Part shown: one piece after another, positions 53,364 through 62,206 of the stretch | How positions within the stretch are numbered: position 1 is the stretch's first letter | Layout: each line of letters opens with the position of its first letter | Source of the DNA: SZAS-103 sp038316385 | Lineage (GTDB): Bacteria > Pseudomonadota > Gammaproteobacteria > Xanthomonadales > Xanthomonadaceae | Assembly: GCA_038316385.1 (NCBI GenBank) | Contig: JBBQAN010000002.1 | Span: 1-64,000, forward strand | Length of the DNA: 64,000 nt | Direction of reading: 5' to 3' | The notes under the pieces: generated by a model | The model's database searches: none | What the model was told of the DNA's origin: nothing | The model's input: the letters and a program-made list of their open reading frames with translations, nothing else | Made by a program: the position numbers and the translations under genes

Positions 53364-54626
53364 CTACAGTCCATCGCGGGCGTTGATCCCACCTGAATTC
53401 TGCCGCTCCTCGACAGGGCTCGCCGCTGGCGCAACAGATGCGTTGACGATCGTTAGCAACGATGTGCGCAAACTTCCGGACAGATCGTCCTCCAGATAGC
53501 GTTTCGAAATCGCGGCATAGACCATTGGAAGCGGCAGAATCAGCAGCACGAACAATGGCGCGTGCGTCAGCTTCGCGTAGCCAAGGAAATCCATCAAGCG
53601 ATCCACCGCAGTAAAGACGAATGGATGCACCAGGTACAGCGAATAGGAAATGCCTCCGAGCCATACCAATGCGCGCGGCACCTGCACATGCCGATCCTTC
53701 GACGCGAGCGCCAGCACGGCGAACAGGATCGCCAGCGGCAAGCCCCATTGAGTGATGCCATGGAAGGAGGCGATGCCGGCGAACGACCAGTGGCAGACCA
53801 TGGCCAACGAAGCGGCGATCAATGCAACGAGCAAGATCGCGCTGCGAATGCGGAATTGCGACATGTACAGCAGGCCGATCGCAGTGCCTGCGACGAAATC
53901 CCAGATGATCGGATTCACGATCTCGTCGATCGCGCGCACGCCGATCGCGTAATCGTGGTTCGCCAGCAACGACAGCTCACCGGTGAGCGCCCACGGAACG
54001 ACGATGAGCGTTGCAAGCATCCAGCCGTAGAACGCGATCCATCGCCAGCGACCCGCGAGCAGCGACAGCCCGAACACAAGGTAGAAATAAAATTCGAAAT
54101 TCAGCGTCCAGCCGATCGAAAGCGGAAGGCCTAGGTAAGGCGGATTGCTGGTATCGACGGGGAGGAACGCGAGGCTGAGCGCCGTATCGTGCAGCGACGG
54201 GACGGGTTCGGCCCAGATCGCCAGCAATACGGCGTTGATCACGACCATCACCGCATACACGGGCCAGATTCGGGCGAAGCGTTTGACGAGGAATTTGCAT
54301 GTGTCGCGCAGGCTGCCGTCGGAACGCGCGGTCGCATGGACCATGATGAACCCGCTGATCAGGAAGAACAGATCGACGCCTTGCGCAGCTGGCAACATGT
54401 ACCGCTGCGCAAAATCGCTCAGTGGCGTGAAGAAGAAAAAGCGGCGCGCGTGCGTCACCACGACCATGAGTGCCGCGATGCCGCGCAAGGCCTGCACCCA
54501 TTCGAGTTTGTGGCGCGCGGCGACGCTGCCCTGCGCACGCACATTCATGAGGTCAGATGGATCAGGCGATGGATCCGCCTCATCTTCCCCTCCGTGCGCC
54601 GAGCTACAGCCCGCAGGCTCCATCAT
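53364..54626 (-). CDS. Acyltransferase family 3 membrane protein
   Basis: A 420-residue polytopic protein with about ten membrane segments: ALRGIAALMVVVTHARRFFF (catalytic-His region), GVDLFFLISGFIMV and LKTRFARIWP-like KRFARIWPVYAVMV, typical of acyltransferase 3 enzymes that O-acetylate surface sugars. The start at 54626 overlaps the ybeY stop (ATGATG); an ATG at 54548 (MNVRAQGSVAARHKLEW) would drop an odd acidic, Ser/Pro-rich leader and may be the real one. Substrate unknown; the rhamnose genes in this window suggest a surface polysaccharide. Confidence 0.86.
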   Translation of the reverse strand: MMEPAGCSSAHGGEDEADPSPDPSDLMNVRAQGSVAARHKLEWVQALRGIAALMVVVTHARRFFFFTPLSDFAQRYMLPAAQGVDLFFLISGFIMVHATARSDGSLRDTCKFLVKRFARIWPVYAVMVVINAVLLAIWAEPVPSLHDTALSLAFLPVDTSNPPYLGLPLSIGWTLNFEFYFYLVFGLSLLAGRWRWIAFYGWMLATLIVVPWALTGELSLLANHDYAIGVRAIDEIVNPIIWDFVAGTAIGLLYMSQFRIRSAILLVALIAASLAMVCHWSFAGIASFHGITQWGLPLAILFAVLALASKDRHVQVPRALVWLGGISYSLYLVHPFVFTAVDRLMDFLGYAKLTHAPLFVLLILPLPMVYAAISKRYLEDDLSGSLRTSLLTIVNASVAPAASPVEERQNSGGINARDGL

Positions 54627-55087
54627 GCGTAGGGATCGGGCAATCCAAGTCCGGCCAGTATTTCGCGCTCGATCGCTTCCATCGCCTCGGCATCGCGTTC
54701 GTCATTGTGGTCGAAACCGAGCAGATGCAGTACGCCATGAACGCTGAGATGGGCGTAGTGTGCATTCAGAGGCTTGCGTTGCTCGCGCGCTTCACGAGCG
54801 ATGACCGGCGCGCACAATACGATGTCGCCTAGCAGAGGCAGCTTCACGCCCTTGGGCAGCTCGGCAGGAAAGCTCAGCACGTTCGTCGCGTTCTGTTTGC
54901 CGCGATAGTGCAGGTTCAGCGCGCGGCCTTCGCGTTCGTCCACCAGCCGCAGCGCGAGGTCGGCGCGCATGATGCGCCCTTCCAGCGCCGCCGCGACCCA
55001 GCGTTTGAAACTCGCCGCCGCCGGCACCCCCTTGCGCGGAATTCCATAGCTCACGCCGACATCGAGCTGGATCGGACCGCGAGTCAT
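54623..55087 (-). CDS. ybeY: Endoribonuclease YbeY
   Basis: A 154-residue zinc endoribonuclease with the HGVLHLLGFDH motif (His117, 121, 127), preceded by LRLVDEREGRALNLHYRGK and NVLSFP. It matures 16S rRNA 3' ends and acts in rRNA quality control. Spaced 36 bp after ybeZ and overlapping the acyltransferase start by four bases, so the acyltransferase is attached to this rRNA-processing operon. Confidence 0.93.
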   Translation of the reverse strand: MTRGPIQLDVGVSYGIPRKGVPAAASFKRWVAAALEGRIMRADLALRLVDEREGRALNLHYRGKQNATNVLSFPAELPKGVKLPLLGDIVLCAPVIAREAREQRKPLNAHYAHLSVHGVLHLLGFDHNDERDAEAMEAIEREILAGLGLPDPYA

Positions 55088-55123
55088 TTCGCGTGCGTGA
55101 CGGAAGAGGCGTTGGTCATGATT

Positions 55124-56137
55124 TCATTCTGTCGAAACATCGGCCGCGGTGCGACCGTCGCCATCGCGTGCATCGTAGGCCTGCACGATCCGCTGCACCA
55201 GCGGATGCCGCACGACATCGCGAGCAGTGAAGAAGGTGAACGAAATTCCGTCGATGCCGCGCAGCACTTCAACCGCGTCGCGCAGTCCGGACATCTGGTG
55301 TTTTGGCAGGTCGATCTGGGTCAGGTCGCCGGTGACGACTGCGGTTGAACCAAATCCGATCCTGGTGAGGAACATTTTCATCTGCTCGATGCTGGTGTTC
55401 TGCGCCTCGTCGAGGATCACGAATGCATCATTGAGCGTGCGCCCGCGCATATAGGCCAGCGGCGCGATCTCGATGACGTTGCGCTCGAGCAACTTGATGA
55501 CTTTCTCGACCCCGAACATTTCGTACAGCGCGTCGTACAACGGACGCAAATAGGGATCGACTTTCTGACTGAGATCGCCCGGCAGGAAACCAAGTTTTTC
55601 GCCGGCTTCGACCGCAGGTCGCACCAGCACGAGTCGCTGCACGCGGCCTTCATTAAGCGCCTCGACAGCGCTCGCGACGCCGAGGAATGTCTTGCCGGTT
55701 CCGGCCGGGCCGATGCCGAAGTTCACATCGTGAGTCGCGATTGCGTGCAGATATTTGGCCTGATTTGCGCCACGCCCGCGCACACTGCCGCGCTTGACCC
55801 TGATCACTACTTCCTGCGGCTCGACTGCATCGGTGTTGCGCGCGGGAAGCGTCGCCTCGTCGGCATCGTTCAACGCATCGGCCAGCAGCATGTGCAATTC
55901 ATGCGCGGTCAAAGGCGTGTCGTCGAGTTCGTCGTACAGGCGTTTGATGAATCGCCCGGCACGCGTCGCCATCGCATCGTCGCCGCTGACGCGAAATACA
56001 TTGCCGCGATTGGCGATCTCGACACCGAGGCGCAGTTCGATCTGGCGCAGATGTTCGTCAAATGGCCCGCACAGATTGGCGAGACGCTCGATGTCGTCGG
56101 GCTCGAGCGTGAAATCGAACTGGGACGGCTTGCTCAT
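55124..56137 (-). CDS. ybeZ: PhoH-like ATPase YbeZ
   Basis: A 337-residue protein with Walker A GPAGTGKT (143-150), Walker B AFVILDEAQNT and TGDLTQIDLP, typical PhoH family motifs, plus a KH-like N-terminal part. It works with YbeY in RNA metabolism, possibly as a helicase. Its ATG overlaps the miaB stop by four bases. Confidence 0.93.
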   Translation of the reverse strand: MSKPSQFDFTLEPDDIERLANLCGPFDEHLRQIELRLGVEIANRGNVFRVSGDDAMATRAGRFIKRLYDELDDTPLTAHELHMLLADALNDADEATLPARNTDAVEPQEVVIRVKRGSVRGRGANQAKYLHAIATHDVNFGIGPAGTGKTFLGVASAVEALNEGRVQRLVLVRPAVEAGEKLGFLPGDLSQKVDPYLRPLYDALYEMFGVEKVIKLLERNVIEIAPLAYMRGRTLNDAFVILDEAQNTSIEQMKMFLTRIGFGSTAVVTGDLTQIDLPKHQMSGLRDAVEVLRGIDGISFTFFTARDVVRHPLVQRIVQAYDARDGDGRTAADVSTE

Positions 56138-57492
56138 GCGAACGCGAAGCCGCGCGTCGCTGGTATCGTACAGACCATGCCGCGCAGTGAATTGCTCATC
56201 ACCTGCGTGATCTGTACATCCACGAACTGGCCGATCATTCGCGCGTCGCCAGGGAAGTTCACGTAGCGCATGTTTTCGGTGCGGCCGGTGAGTTCGTTCG
56301 CGTCTCTTGTCGAGCGGCGTTCCACAAGCACCGATTGCACGCTGCCGAGCATCGATTCGGAGATCCTCTTCGAGTTCGCGGTGATGGTGGATTGCAGGCG
56401 TTCGAGGCGGGCGTGTTTTTCGGCGTGCGGGGTCTCGTCCGGCAGGTTCGAGGCGGGCGTGCCGGGGCGGGGGGAATAGATGAAGGAGAACGACTGGTCG
56501 AAGCCGACGTCGTGAACGAGCTTCATGGTCTGCTCAAAATCGGTGGCGGTCTCGCCGGGGAAACCGACGATGATGTCGGTGCTGATGCAGATGTCCGGCA
56601 CGGCCTCGCGCAGGCGGCGCAACTTGGCCTTGTATTCAAGGGCGGTGTGGTTGCGCTTCATTGCAGTGAGGATGCGGTCGGAGCCCGACTGCACCGGCAG
56701 GTGCAGGAACTTCGCCAACTGCGGCACGTCGCGATGCGCTTCGATCAACGCGTTGGAGAATTCCAGCGGATGCGAGGTGGTGTAGCGGATGCGGCCAATG
56801 CCTTCGATCCGGGCAACGGCGCGAATCAACAAGGCTAGATCAGCCTTCTCCTCTGATTCAAACATCACGCCGCGATAGCCATTGACGTTCTGGCCGAGCA
56901 GGTTGACCTCGCGCACGCCCTGCGCGGCAAGTTGGGCGACTTCGGCGAGCACGTCGTCGAACGGCCGGCTCACTTCTTCGCCGCGCGTGTACGGCACCAC
57001 GCAAAACGAGCAATATTTCGAGCAGCCTTCCATGATCGAGACGAATGCGGTCGGGCCGTCGGCGCGCGGCTCGGGCAGGCAGTCGAACTTCTCGATTTCG
57101 GGAAAGCTGATGTCGACCTGCGATTTGCCGCTGTTGCGGCGGGCGTCGATCATCGCTGGCAGGCGGTGCAGGGTCTGCGGGCCGAACACGAGATCGACAT
57201 AGGGCGCGCGATCGAGAATGGCGGCACCTTCCTGTGAAGCCACGCAGCCGCCGACGCCGATCAGCACGTCTGGATTGATCTTCTTGAGCTTTTTCCAGCG
57301 GCCAAGCTGCGAGAACACTTTCTCCTGCGCCTTCTCGCGGATCGAACAGGTATTGACCAGGATCACGTCGGCGGCGGTCACGTCGTCGGTGAGTTCGAGG
57401 CCGTGTTCGGCTGCGAGTACGTCGGCCATCTTGGCCGAGTCGTACACGTTCATCTGGCAACCGTGGGTGGTGATGTGGAGCTTGCCGGCCAT
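56134..57492 (-). CDS. miaB: tRNA-2-methylthio-N6-isopentenyladenosine synthase MiaB
   Basis: A 452-residue radical SAM methylthiotransferase. The N-terminal cluster cysteines are in THGCQMN, VNTCSIREKA and VGGCVASQEG, the radical SAM motif is GCSKYCSFCVVPYTRG, and a C-terminal TRAM domain spans VQSVLVERRSTRD to the end. It adds the methylthio group to i6A37 of tRNA. The start at 57492 (MAGKLHITTHGCQMN) fits the family. First gene of the miaB-ybeZ-ybeY unit. Confidence 0.95.
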   Translation of the reverse strand: MAGKLHITTHGCQMNVYDSAKMADVLAAEHGLELTDDVTAADVILVNTCSIREKAQEKVFSQLGRWKKLKKINPDVLIGVGGCVASQEGAAILDRAPYVDLVFGPQTLHRLPAMIDARRNSGKSQVDISFPEIEKFDCLPEPRADGPTAFVSIMEGCSKYCSFCVVPYTRGEEVSRPFDDVLAEVAQLAAQGVREVNLLGQNVNGYRGVMFESEEKADLALLIRAVARIEGIGRIRYTTSHPLEFSNALIEAHRDVPQLAKFLHLPVQSGSDRILTAMKRNHTALEYKAKLRRLREAVPDICISTDIIVGFPGETATDFEQTMKLVHDVGFDQSFSFIYSPRPGTPASNLPDETPHAEKHARLERLQSTITANSKRISESMLGSVQSVLVERRSTRDANELTGRTENMRYVNFPGDARMIGQFVDVQITQVMSNSLRGMVCTIPATRGFAFA

Positions 57493-57641
57493 TGGGGTGC
57501 ATCTTGAAGGCGAAGCGGCTATTGTAGGGCGTGCAGGAAGCCGCGCCAAACCGCTGATCCGCAAGGACAATGGATTTCAAGGGCGCGAAGCGGCGGCAGT
57601 CGGATGCCGGATGACGCATCAGGTTCACGAGTTGGGGAACG

Positions 57642-58670
57642 ATGATCCGACCCAAATACATTTTGTGGGCGATGCTGCTGGGATTCGGTGCGCTGGGCGC
57701 GCCGGCCTTCGCGGGCACGCTGTACCGCTGCGAAGGCGGTGCGGATCAGGCCGTCAATTATTCGAGTTCGCGCGTGCCGGGCATGACCTGCAAGGCGATG
57801 TCGTATGCGGGCGGTGGCGGCCGCAAGCACTCGCCTGCGGCGTTCGGTTACGGCCCGGTCGCGGACGCTGGCGGAGCTGCTGCAGCGACACCCGCGCAGG
57901 CTGCGTCCAATCCGGGGCTCGCCGATTCCGGGTTTGCCGCATCGATCGCCATTCCGGTCGCCGCCGGCGCCCCCGCAATCACCAGGCTCGCCGCTGCGCA
58001 GCCAAAGAACGGCGTTGGCGGATCCGGCAGCATGTCGCATGTCGTGTTCCGCTCGTCGGATGCATCCGAATCGCTGGTTGCGCCGATCATTCCAGCCGGC
58101 GTACATGCACGGGTGACCCGCGGTGCGATGTACAAATATTCCCACGACGGCATCAACACCTACACAAATGTGCCGCCGCCAGGCAGCGTGGGCGCGAAAG
58201 TGCTCTTCACCTATGTCGAGACCTGCTACGCATGCGGCGCGCTGCCGGGGATCAACTTCGGAACGATGGTGCTGAACAGGAATGCCTATGCGACCGAAAT
58301 TGCCGCCGCAGCGCATGCCTACGGCGTCGATGAGGCGCTGGTGCGCGCGATCATCCATGCCGAATCCGACTACAACCCGAATGCGGTCTCGTACAAGGGC
58401 GCGCAGGGCCTGATGCAGTTGATGCCGGGAACTGCGAGCCGATTCGGCGTAACGAACCCGTTCGCCGCCGCCGACAATATCAAGGGCGGCGTGCAGTACC
58501 TGTCGTTCCTATCCAGACGTTTCAACGGCGACGTGCGCTTGGTGGCAGCGGCCTACAACGCTGGCGAAGGCAATGTCGACCGCTACGGCGGGGTGCCTCC
58601 ATTCGCGGAAACGCAGCGTTATGTCGAGCGCGTTGGGACACTGGCTGCGCGTTATCGCAGCGCAAAATAG
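57642..58670 (+). CDS. Secreted lytic transglycosylase (SLT domain)
   Basis: A 342-residue exported protein. Signal peptide (MIRPKYILWAMLLGFGALGA), a small Cys-containing DUF4124-like segment (TLYRCEGGADQAVNYSSSRV), an Ala/Gly/Pro-rich linker (70-155), a second DUF4124-like stretch (MYKYSHDGINTYTNVPP), then an SLT domain with catalytic Glu241 in HAESDYNPNA, GLMQLMPGTASRFGV and AAYNAGEGNV. It cleaves peptidoglycan to 1,6-anhydro products, the material recycled through AmgK/MurU. The ribosome-binding site GGGGAACG is good. Confidence 0.92.
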   Translation: MIRPKYILWAMLLGFGALGAPAFAGTLYRCEGGADQAVNYSSSRVPGMTCKAMSYAGGGGRKHSPAAFGYGPVADAGGAAAATPAQAASNPGLADSGFAASIAIPVAAGAPAITRLAAAQPKNGVGGSGSMSHVVFRSSDASESLVAPIIPAGVHARVTRGAMYKYSHDGINTYTNVPPPGSVGAKVLFTYVETCYACGALPGINFGTMVLNRNAYATEIAAAAHAYGVDEALVRAIIHAESDYNPNAVSYKGAQGLMQLMPGTASRFGVTNPFAAADNIKGGVQYLSFLSRRFNGDVRLVAAAYNAGEGNVDRYGGVPPFAETQRYVERVGTLAARYRSAK

Positions 58671-58732
58671 AGTTCTTCCATCGTTAGTCCGGGGCCGGAG
58701 CCTGTCCCGGAGGGTTTTCGCGTCCGCTAACG

Positions 58733-58762
58733 TTGTGGCGCACTTGGCCGTTCCGTTACACT
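58733..58762 (+). promoter_or_regulatory. Candidate promoter of the petABC operon
   Basis: TTGTGG (58733-58738) and TACACT (58757-58762) are 18 bp apart, 66 bp before the petA start. Upstream, the inverted TCCGGG/CCCGGA near 58687-58711 followed by GGGTTTTC may end the transglycosylase transcript, but the stem is short. Confidence 0.45.
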
Positions 58763-58828
58763 TCGCTGTCCGCGTCGGGCCGGGGCCTTGCGCGCGCAAT
58801 CCATTATTGAAATTCCGCGGAGAGCCGG

Positions 58829-59437
58829 ATGAGTGACAAGCTGGAGGTCAACGTCGGCCGCCGCCGATTCCTGACCGTGACCACCGCCGTGGTCGGCGCA
58901 GTCGGCGTCGTCGGTGTTTCCATTCCATTCGTACGCTCATGGCTGCCCAGCGCCGAGGCTTTGCTGGCCGGCGGCCCGGTCGATGTGGATATCAGCAAGC
59001 TAGGCGCCGAGCCGGGCATGTTCCTGATCGTCAAGTGGCGCGGTAAACCGGTGTTCGTGTTCAAGCGCACGCCTGAGGAATTGGCCATTCTGCCGACGCT
59101 GGATTCGCGGCTCGCAGACCCCAAGTCTGAAGTCGAATCGCAGACTCCTGCATTCGCGAAGAACGAAGCGCGCTCCATCAAGCCGGAAATCGGCGTCCTG
59201 ATCGGCATCTGCACCCATCTGGGCTGCATCCCGATCCACAAGCCTGAAGTGAAGCCGCAACCGTTCGATCCGGAATGGAAAGGCGGTTTCTTCTGCCCGT
59301 GCCACGGCTCGCGCTACGACCTTGCCGGCCGGGTGTTCCAGAACGTACCGGCGCCAAAGAATCTCGAGGTGCCGGAGTACAAGTTCCTCGACGACAACCA
59401 TCTGGTCGTTGGCTCTGCCACGGCAGGAGCCGCCTGA
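58829..59437 (+). CDS. petA: Ubiquinol-cytochrome c reductase iron-sulfur subunit (PetA)
   Basis: A 202-residue Rieske subunit of complex III. The N-terminal GRRRFLTVTTAVVGAVGVVG combines a Tat-like RRRFL motif and a membrane anchor. The cluster ligands lie in CTHLGC and CPCHGSRYDLAGRV, with disulfide cysteines as usual. It passes electrons from ubiquinol to cytochrome c1. The petB ATG overlaps the stop (TGATG). Confidence 0.95.
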   Translation: MSDKLEVNVGRRRFLTVTTAVVGAVGVVGVSIPFVRSWLPSAEALLAGGPVDVDISKLGAEPGMFLIVKWRGKPVFVFKRTPEELAILPTLDSRLADPKSEVESQTPAFAKNEARSIKPEIGVLIGICTHLGCIPIHKPEVKPQPFDPEWKGGFFCPCHGSRYDLAGRVFQNVPAPKNLEVPEYKFLDDNHLVVGSATAGAA

Positions 59438-60693
59438 TGTCCAATCTCTTCACACGCTCAGCGGACGGACTGATGGGCTGGGTCAACGAGCGCGCGCCGG
59501 GCCTGATCCCGGCGTACCGCAAGCACATGACCGAGTACTACGCGCCGAAGAATTTCAATTTCCTGTACTACATGGGTTCGCTAGCGCTGATCGCTCTGGT
59601 CAACCAGATCGTCACTGGCATCTTCCTGACGATGCACTACAAGCCGAGCGCAGCCGGGGCATTTGCGTCGATCGAATACATCATGCGCGACGTGCCGGGC
59701 GGCTGGCTGATCCGCTACATGCACACCACCGGCGCATCGCTGTTCTTCATCGTCATCTACCTGCACATGTTCCGCGGGCTGATCTACGGATCCGGCAAGA
59801 AACCGCGCGAGCTGGTGTGGGTTCTGGGCATGGTGATCTTCCTGACCCTGATGGCCGAGGCCTTCATGGGCTATGTGCTGCCGTACGGCAACATGAGCTA
59901 CTGGGGCGCGCAAGTCATCATCAACCTGTTCGGCGCCGTGCCGTATGTCGGCGGCGCGCTGACCGAATGGATTCGTGGCGACTTCGCGGTCGGCGACGCA
60001 ACCCTTAATCGTTTTTTTGCCCTGCACGTGGTCGCGCTGCCGCTGGTGTTGCTGTTGCTGGTAGTGCTGCATCTAGGCGCGTTGCACGAAGTCGGATCGA
60101 ACAATCCCGACGGCGTGGACATCAAGAAGAAGAAGGATGCGCGCGGCATTCCGCTCGACGGCATCCCCTTTCACCCGTATTACACGGTGAAGGATCTGTT
60201 CGGCACGGCCTGCTTCCTGACCATCGCCGCGTTCATCATCTTCTTCGAGCCGACCGTCGGTGGCTGGTTCCTGGAGCACGACAACTTCACTCCAGCCAAC
60301 ACGCTGCTGACTCCGCCCGATATCAAGCCAGTGTGGTATTTCACCCCGTACTACGCGATGTTGCGCTCGGTGCCATCGATGTTCGGCACCCAGATCTGGG
60401 GCGTGATGGTGATGGGCGCGGCGGTGCTGATCCTGTTCCTGGTGCCATGGCTGGACCGCAGCCCGGTGAAGTCGATCCGTTATCGCCCGCTGCTTGCGAA
60501 AATCATGATCGGCGGCTTTGTCATCGTCTTCGTGACTCTGATGTACCTTGGCACGCAGACTCCGACCGAAACCAAAACGATGGTGGCGCGGGTGCTCACG
60601 TTCCTGTATTTCGCGTTCTTCATCTCGATGCCCGTGTGGTCGCGCATGGGTACGTTCAAGCCGGTGCCTGATCGGGTGACCATGCATGACTAA
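59437..60693 (+). CDS. petB: Cytochrome b of the bc1 complex (PetB)
   Basis: A 418-residue, eight-helix cytochrome b. Haem-binding His pairs lie in RYMHTTGASLFFIVIYLHMF and ALHVVALPLVLLLLVVLHLG, and PYGNMSYWGAQVIINLF is the Qo-site PEWY-region context. Start at 59437 (MSNLFTRSADGLMGW). It overlaps petC by eight bases. Confidence 0.95.
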   Translation: MSNLFTRSADGLMGWVNERAPGLIPAYRKHMTEYYAPKNFNFLYYMGSLALIALVNQIVTGIFLTMHYKPSAAGAFASIEYIMRDVPGGWLIRYMHTTGASLFFIVIYLHMFRGLIYGSGKKPRELVWVLGMVIFLTLMAEAFMGYVLPYGNMSYWGAQVIINLFGAVPYVGGALTEWIRGDFAVGDATLNRFFALHVVALPLVLLLLVVLHLGALHEVGSNNPDGVDIKKKKDARGIPLDGIPFHPYYTVKDLFGTACFLTIAAFIIFFEPTVGGWFLEHDNFTPANTLLTPPDIKPVWYFTPYYAMLRSVPSMFGTQIWGVMVMGAAVLILFLVPWLDRSPVKSIRYRPLLAKIMIGGFVIVFVTLMYLGTQTPTETKTMVARVLTFLYFAFFISMPVWSRMGTFKPVPDRVTMHD

Positions 60694-61420
60694 GCGCCTG
60701 TTCCTTTCCGCCCTCGTGTTGGCAGCGGCGCTGCCGCTGACAGCGTTCGCCGAGGAAGGCCCCGCGTTGCAGGTGGCCAACACGCATCTGAACGATCAGG
60801 CCTCGTTGCAACGCGGCGCGACCTTGTTCATGAACTACTGTTCGGGCTGCCATTCGCTCAAATACTTGCGCTATTCGCGCATGGGCGAAGATCTGGGCTT
60901 GACCGAAGACGAGGTTGCGAAGAACTACATCTTCACCGGCGCAAAGCCGGGCGAGCAGATCCAGGTCGCGATGAATCCGGACGACGCCACTGCATGGCTC
61001 GGCAAGACCCCGCCCGATCTGTCGCTGGAAGGTCGTTCACGCGGATCGGACTGGATCTACACTTATCTCAAGTCGTTTTATGTGGACGAGTCGCGTCCGC
61101 TGGGCTGGAACAACACACTGCTGCCGAATGCCTCGATGCCAAACGTGCTGTGGCAGTTGCAGGGCTTGCAACGTCCGGTCATGGGCAAGGGCGCGGATGG
61201 CCAACCGGGGGTGGAGAAACTCGCGCTGGGTGAAAAAGGCACGCTGGATCCCGAGCAATTCGATCAGGCGGCGAGCGACATCAGCGCATTCCTGCAATAT
61301 GCCGCCGAGCCGGCTGCGATGCAGCGCGAAAATTACGGCGTCTGGGTGATCCTGTTCCTGGTCGTATTTACATTCCTGACCTATCTGCTCAAACATGAGT
61401 ACTGGCGCGACGTACACTGA
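60686..61420 (+). CDS. petC: Cytochrome c1 (PetC)
   Basis: A 244-residue cytochrome c1. Signal peptide, haem-attachment motif CSGCHSLKYL, methionine ligand in NASMPNVLWQLQG, and a C-terminal membrane anchor (YGVWVILFLVVFTFLTYLL) ending in a basic tail. It completes the petABC operon; sspA follows, a gene order common in proteobacteria. Confidence 0.95.
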   Translation: MTKRLFLSALVLAAALPLTAFAEEGPALQVANTHLNDQASLQRGATLFMNYCSGCHSLKYLRYSRMGEDLGLTEDEVAKNYIFTGAKPGEQIQVAMNPDDATAWLGKTPPDLSLEGRSRGSDWIYTYLKSFYVDESRPLGWNNTLLPNASMPNVLWQLQGLQRPVMGKGADGQPGVEKLALGEKGTLDPEQFDQAASDISAFLQYAAEPAAMQRENYGVWVILFLVVFTFLTYLLKHEYWRDVH

Positions 61421-61490
61421 GGCAACGATGACCCGAGGCGCCACGCCAACGGAGTCGGTGACCGGCATGCGGCCGGTCGGGGGAAGCACG

Positions 61491-62126
61491 ATGGCTGCGA
61501 GTCCGCGTATGCGTAACGCACTGACCTTGTTCTCCGCGCGCGATTGCGTGGTCTGCCATCGGGTGCGGCTGGTCCTCGCCGCGAAAGGTGTCACCTACGA
61601 CCTGATCGCGGTCGACCCCGCCAATCCGCCGGAAGACCTCGTCGATCTCAATCCGTACCACACCGTGCCGACCCTGGTCGATCGCGACCTCGTGCTGTAT
61701 GCCGCCTCGGTGGTCACCGAATACCTCGACGAACGCTATCCGCATCCGCCGCTGATGCCAGTCGATCCGCTCTCGCGCGCACGCCTGCGGCTTGCAATGT
61801 TGCGCATGGAACACGAATGGGTGCCGCATGTTCAGTCGATCCAGCACGGTACCAAGGTGCAGGCCGAGGCCGCGCGCAAGCGCCTGCGCGAACTCGTGAT
61901 CGCTGCGCTGCCGCTATTCAAGGCCAGCAAATTCTTCCTGAATCCCGAGATGAGCCTCGCCGATTGCGCGATGGCGCCGATCGTCTGGCGCCTGCCTGCG
62001 CTGGGCATCGTGTTGCCGAAGGAATGCAAACCGATCGAGGATTACGGCATGCGCATCTTCCGCAATCCCGGCTTCCTGCGCAGCCTGACGCCCGAGGAGC
62101 GCGTCTTGCGCGAGATCGCTTTATGA
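61491..62126 (+). CDS. sspA: Stringent starvation protein A (SspA)
   Basis: A 211-residue GST-fold protein: RNALTLFSARDCVVCHRVRL in the thioredoxin-like half, where a CVVC pair replaces the usual non-cysteine start, LNPYHTVPTLVDRDLVLY and ASVVTEYLDERYPHPPLMP, then an all-helical half. SspA binds RNA polymerase and affects stress transcription. I choose the ATG at 61491, preceded by GGGGGAAGC; in-frame ATGs at 61395 and 61428 read the petC tail. Its stop overlaps the micro-ORF start by four bases. Confidence 0.92.
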   Translation: MAASPRMRNALTLFSARDCVVCHRVRLVLAAKGVTYDLIAVDPANPPEDLVDLNPYHTVPTLVDRDLVLYAASVVTEYLDERYPHPPLMPVDPLSRARLRLAMLRMEHEWVPHVQSIQHGTKVQAEAARKRLRELVIAALPLFKASKFFLNPEMSLADCAMAPIVWRLPALGIVLPKECKPIEDYGMRIFRNPGFLRSLTPEERVLREIAL

Positions 62127-62206
62127 GCACGGATTCGGTGGAAGCCGGCTCCGTTAAGGCCGATGCCATGGCCGTGATCATCGCGAACTCCGTTTTTCGC
62201 TGGTGA
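62123..62206 (+). CDS. 27-codon ORF overlapped at both ends between sspA and sspB
   Basis: ATG at 62123 lies inside the sspA stop (ATGA) and the ORF's TGA at 62204-62206 overlaps the sspB GTG (GTGA). The product starts MSTDSVEAGSVKADAMAV and ends NSVFRW. The first codons ATGAGCACGGAT closely resemble the sspB start GTGAGCACCGAC, so the ORF may derive from a duplicated start, or may carry ribosomes from sspA to sspB. No family is recognised. Coding is unproven. Confidence 0.45.
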   Translation: MSTDSVEAGSVKADAMAVIIANSVFRW

